A program made the translations under genes and the position numbers. A DNA stretch of 64,000 nucleotides from Rhizophagus clarus (taxonomy: Eukaryota > Glomeromycota > Glomeromycetes > Glomerales > Glomeraceae), in contig BLAL01000183.1 in NCBI GenBank assembly GCA_015698045.1, positions 744,001 to 808,000 of the forward strand. Reading direction: 5' to 3'. How positions within the stretch are numbered: position 1 is the stretch's first letter; every line of letters starts with the position of its first letter. The notes beneath the pieces are model-generated. The model was not told the DNA's origin. It saw only the letters and a program-made list of their open reading frames with translations, and did no database searches. Shown piece by piece: positions 59,381 through 64,000 of the stretch.

Positions 59381-59514
59381 CATCTTTAAACCTTTTTATT
59401 TCTTGACATTTTGGAAAAAATAAATAAAATTTTCTTTCACAAACAAGAATGCGTTAAATATATACATCAATACAACCTACCATTATTGAATTTATTGAGG
59501 TTTGATTACTAAAG

Positions 59515-59562
59515 TGACTGAGTGACTGAGTGATTGAGTGATTGAGTGATTGAGTGATTGAG
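59515..59562. repeat. 8-bp tandem repeat GAGTGATT
   Basis: Six consecutive units GAGTGACT or GAGTGATT, then a run of AAAATA-type repeats. Confidence 0.85.
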
Positions 59563-62500
59563 ATGATAAAAAAATAAAAATAAAAAAAATAAAAAATAAA
59601 AAATAAAATAAAAATAAAAAAATAAAATAAAAATAATAATATATATATGTATATATGCATAAAAAAAAAAAAAAAAAAAATGATTACATAAAATGCAAAA
59701 TAAAAATATAAAAGTATAAAAATATAAAAATATAATATATCTATATATAAACATAAATAAAATAAATTAATTTATATATATATATATAAATTATTTATTA
59801 TAATATAACTTGTCTTACTTTTTTAAATGTGGGGGTGGGATTGATTGATTACTTTGAAACCGATTAAAAAGATTAAAAACCGATTGATAGAATTATAGAA
59901 TGATAGAATAATGATTAGAATGATAAACCTCAAAGGTTTCGAAATTGGGTAAACTTTACGAAATGAGGCTGATAAAATAAGAATTAATAAAGTTAAAATC
60001 AAAATAATTAAAACTAATTTAAAAATAATTTATTATTATTTTTTTTTATTTTTTTTTTTTTTTAAAAAAAAAAAAAAATATTTAATGTACTGCGGTGTAA
60101 TGTAAATAAATCATGCAATTATAAAGTATTCTTGAACCAAAAAATCATCATTTTTTTTGAATTTTTAATTCTCATGAATGTATAATATTAGTGTGCATGA
60201 TAAATACTATGAGAATGTAAATATTATTGCACAACATAACGATTTACATTATAGTTTTATATTTGCATTGTAACCAAAGGACGATTATATGTATATAAGG
60301 ATATCTTATTTCTTTTTTTATTAACTACTATAATAAATTATAATAAAAATATTGTAATGCAGTTGTAACCAATCTAGTCAAAATCGAACATACGTCAAAA
60401 AAAGATTACATATTACGGTAATTTTCTTTCATGTCACGCGGTTGACTGTCACGTCAACAAAGTTGTCACGTTTCATACGGGTATGTATGATGGAGTTATA
60501 TGATGGCATGATGGCATGATGGGTAAGATGATGTAACTTAATTAGTCATCATTCGTATGCAATACGAATAAATTTATTTTCGTGATACCAAAAGATTGAA
60601 AGAAAATTGGATAAACTTTATCATAATTTTCACGAGCTTTCCGAATTTTACATAATTTCTTTTTTTTGTTATCCCTTGTGATAAACGGGATCGTTTTGAA
60701 TTGCAAATTCCGTTAATCATCATCTTATTCAACAATTATGGTTGGATAATCAATAATGATACTCGGAAATTTTACAAGGTTTAAGGGTTATTTGAATAAA
60801 AGGGTTCATTCATGTTTCGTTCAAGTCGGGCAAATTAAATTATTAAGAACAAAGGGTTCGTTCAAGTCGGGAAATTGAATTACTAAAAAAAAAAAATTAT
60901 GAAACAATTATAAGTTTTGAATAAAAAGGCGATAAAAATATTATGAAACTATTGAAAACTATTGAAACAAAAAAAAAAAATATTATGTATAAAAAAATTT
61001 ATAATATTATTATTTTATAAATATTATAATAATATTTTTATTATATTAATAATATTTTTATTATTATTGTTGTGTTGTTTCAAAGTTTTTTTTTTTAATT
61101 TTTTTTCTTTAATTTACTGAAACATTCAAACAACGATCGAAGGAATTTGGTATAATGATTCACTTGTTTCACACTTCTCAATTTGGAATATCTTTCTTTG
61201 TAAATTTGGCATTCATTTGTTTACATTTGGGATGGGAGGTTTTTTTTATCTCTTAAAAATATCAGAAAATCATATGTCTTGGATGTAAATAAAATACTTT
61301 ATTAGGATTTTTATTTACAATACATTGAATAAATTTGGTTAAATTTGATGAGGATTTATTCACCGATCACTAAAAAATTTTTTTTTTAGGGAGATTATTA
61401 AAAAAGCGCGATCTAGATTTCTAACATCATCGGATTAAACTCAGGGAAACTTTAATAATATCACATAATAAAAATGATTGGTACCTTGATTGAAAAAAAA
61501 AAGACGACGCATAATGGTCCAACGTATCACATATCTTGGGGTTACACCAAAAACATTAAAGGCGATAAAAGCAAAGAAGTGGTGTTTCCATACGATCGGT
61601 AAAGAATGACTATTTAAGTTTTTATCATATATTTGTTCTTGTAAAAAGGAAGAAAAGAATTTTATAAAATAATTCCTTATTATTATTATTATCATTCAGG
61701 TTTGAATTAGAACATTTTCAACTGGTTGACGATTAAAAAGTTATTTAGAAACTAATAGGATTAATAGGATTAATTAGATTTTTTTTTAATAAGATTGATA
61801 GGATGATTTAAAAGGGATTAAAAGGGCATAAATAAAATAATAACAAAAATGATCTAATTTTAGTTTTAAGTTTTCTTAAAACATTCATTATCAACGATTA
61901 ATAAAAATAAAGAAACACACGTTAAACATTGATAAAGAATATGTGTTTTGCCGATCGATTCTTAATTGGTTTAAAAAATGTACTTTTATTTATTTGTTTG
62001 ATTGAGTTTTTTTTTGTTTTTTTTAGAAAATTTGGAAAATTATAATAATAAAATTTAAATTTCAAAGAAGTTGTTTGCATAAAAACGCGTATTTATGGAA
62101 ATAAGTGGTGGAATAAGAGTAAGAGTTTAAGTGGTTAGAAACTTAGGATAAATAAATGATTTTAGATTAATTATTATTTATTATCTTTATTATTATCATC
62201 ATTATTATCATTATTATTGTTATTATTATTGTTATTATTATTGTTATTATTATTTGATATTGTAATATATATAGATATATCAAGATCGATCAAAAAAAAA
62301 AAAAAAAAAACTTGGTTATATATATATAGGGGGGGTTTGTACAGATTTTATATGTATATACATAAAAGAAAAAAACCTGCCATTTTTGGATTGCCACCAG
62401 GAAAAAAAGGTTTTGATGATTTTAGTGGTATTTGGTTCCCTTGTGTAGTATTGGTACGATTATAAAAATGTTGTGTTATCGTAAGAAAAAAATTTTATTT

Positions 62501-62836
62501 TATTTTTATTTTATTTTATTTTATTTTTATTTTTATTTTTATTTTTTAGTTGTTTAAAAAAAAAAAAAAATGTTGTGTTGATGAATTGATTGATTGATGT
62601 GGTGCGTGCGAGTATATTCTTTTATGAATGAATTCCGATTTAGTTTGTAAATGCTTTTTTAGGCATGTGGAAAGTAATAAAAAAGATATTTATCATTGTG
62701 CAAAAAAGAATTATACCCGATGTGTTTGATTTTGTCTGATTGATAATGTGAAACTTTATATAACAAATATATTTTTTACAATTAAAAAAAAAAAATTTTT
62801 TTTTTTGTATGAACACAAATTTATTCTTATTGTTGC

Positions 62837-62895
<59 letters not shown>

Positions 62896-63113
62896 AAGAA
62901 AAAAAAAAAGAGATTGAGGAGGAAAAAAAAAAAAATTTTTTTTAAAATAAAAAAAACTTTTTTTTTTTTTATATATCGAACGTATCGAACGAATTTTATT
63001 TTATCTTATGTCATGTTTATTTATTTACTTGTGGAAAGAAATTTCTTTTTTGTAAATAATCACAAGAAAGAAAAAAGAAAAAAATTGTTTTTCCAAAAAA
63101 ATTTTTTTTTTTT

Positions 63114-63144
<31 letters not shown>

Positions 63145-64000
63145 TCTACTTTATTTTATTTCATTACGGAACCTTAAAAATATGCGCATACCGACTATGT
63201 TTACATAAAGCAAGATAAAATAAAATAAATAAAATAAAATAAAACGAAATGTTTCTCCTCAAAAAGTAAATAAACAATATGTATATATTATACACGATAT
63301 CAAAAAGAAAAATATTAACTGAGTAAAACTGAGTAAACAAAAAAAAAGATTTTAAAATCTAGTTATTCGGAGATTAGCGTTATTTAAAACATGATTTTGG
63401 TAAATGGGTATATTTATTTATTATTAGATCACGGTCTATCACGGTCTCACGAACAGATTATATATTATATTGTTTGATGTAAACTACTGATATTATTATT
63501 GATAGATTTTTAAAAATCCCTGATGTTTTTTTTTATTCGGAATTCCGAAATGGACGTGGTATGTCCAGTTTTTTGGGGGGAATTTAAATAATTGAATTAA
63601 CCCCGAATTAAACCAAATTAAACCGAATTAAATCCGATTTAAATCCGATTTAAAAAACCGGGTTAACATCCTGTTTAAATCACTTTGAAATTACTCTGTT
63701 ATCCCGCCGTTTGCCAAAAATTTTTCCTAGTTTTCAAAGTGATATGCCTGATACAATTCAAACATTTTGATACGATTCAAACATTTGAATTCGGAACAAA
63801 ATATCCCAAAATATTATTTCGGGCCGAATACTTCTATTTTTGTTGTAATCGCGGTCACACTTTTTTTTCCACTCTCATTCATTCTCGCATCATTCTCATC
63901 ATTCTCATCAATTCATATTATTCATATCATTTAAAGTTATTCTCCTAAATATTCTTTAAAACGCATGTTTTAATATTTCCTGATCGGTTCATATTTTAAA

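Larger units (their letters stand above)
58601..64000. other. Gene-free terminal region, homopolymers and microsatellites
   Basis: No supported gene. Notable are (ATT/GTT)n at 62180-62255, A/T junction blocks at 60045-60080, 62784-62806 and 62928-62945, a 30-A run with neighbours at 62857-62893, TTTA repeats at 63116-63150, and CCGAATTAAA/CCGATTTAAA repeats at 63600-63665. Lysine-, leucine- and phenylalanine-only frames here are artefacts of these runs. Confidence 0.55.

Noticed and set aside
62217..62465. Leucine-rich frame starting in (ATT/GTT) repeats
   Set aside because: Microsatellite translation, not a membrane protein.
62809..63177. 122-codon lysine/phenylalanine-rich frame
   Set aside because: Product of A- and T-homopolymers, with no conserved content.

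Overview
The window looks like nuclear DNA of a filamentous fungus, most probably an arbuscular mycorrhizal fungus of the Rhizophagus type (Glomeromycotina). The DNA is extremely AT-rich, genes carry many short GT-AG introns, and conserved genes include fungal hallmarks (a Mub1/SamB MYND protein, a DASH-like Spc34 subunit, a white-collar-type PAS/GATA factor). The transposon proteins belong to families I associate with such genomes. The organism call is inference; no marker gene fixes the species.

There are two compartments. Positions 1 to about 38.2 kb are a transposon graveyard: an RS-rich repeat-family pseudogene (3.7-6.4 kb) interrupted by a TTAA-flanked MITE; a dead Tnp2/KDZ-like transposase (7.8-11 kb) interrupted by a 297-bp MITE; a 7-kb Plavaka-type element (12.4-19.5 kb) with 34-bp imperfect inverted ends, a nearly intact transposase, a second divergent gene and subterminal tandem repeats; a TTA-flanked MITE; a DDE transposase gene (22.2-29.4 kb) interrupted by an ORF1-only retroposon (in an intron) and by a complete TIR transposon (in an exon); and an element with very long inverted arms (about 30.2-36.7 kb) around a broken cysteine-rich gene.

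From 39 kb a euchromatic block follows: mub1/samB-like (+), a 10-exon Spc34-like kinetochore gene with a C-terminal winged-helix-like tail (+), a malate dehydrogenase ending in SKL and so probably peroxisomal (+), an 8-exon Cdk1 homologue whose PSTAIRE helix reads PPTSIRE (+), an intron-containing tRNA-Lys(UUU) (-) and a 5-exon PAS plus GATA-finger transcription factor (-). The last 11 kb hold no gene I can support, only homopolymer A/T blocks, microsatellites and a few palindromic motifs.

The strongest cross-cutting signal is mutational. Nearly all in-frame stops in four unrelated DNA elements are explained by C:G to T:A transitions (CAA/CAG/CGA or TGG becoming stops, many at CpA or CpG), and at least one catalytic Glu has become Lys. 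The retroposon nested among them has an intact 548-codon ORF. This looks like a RIP-like or methyl-cytosine deamination process acting on older repeats, in a lineage where RIP is not an established mechanism.
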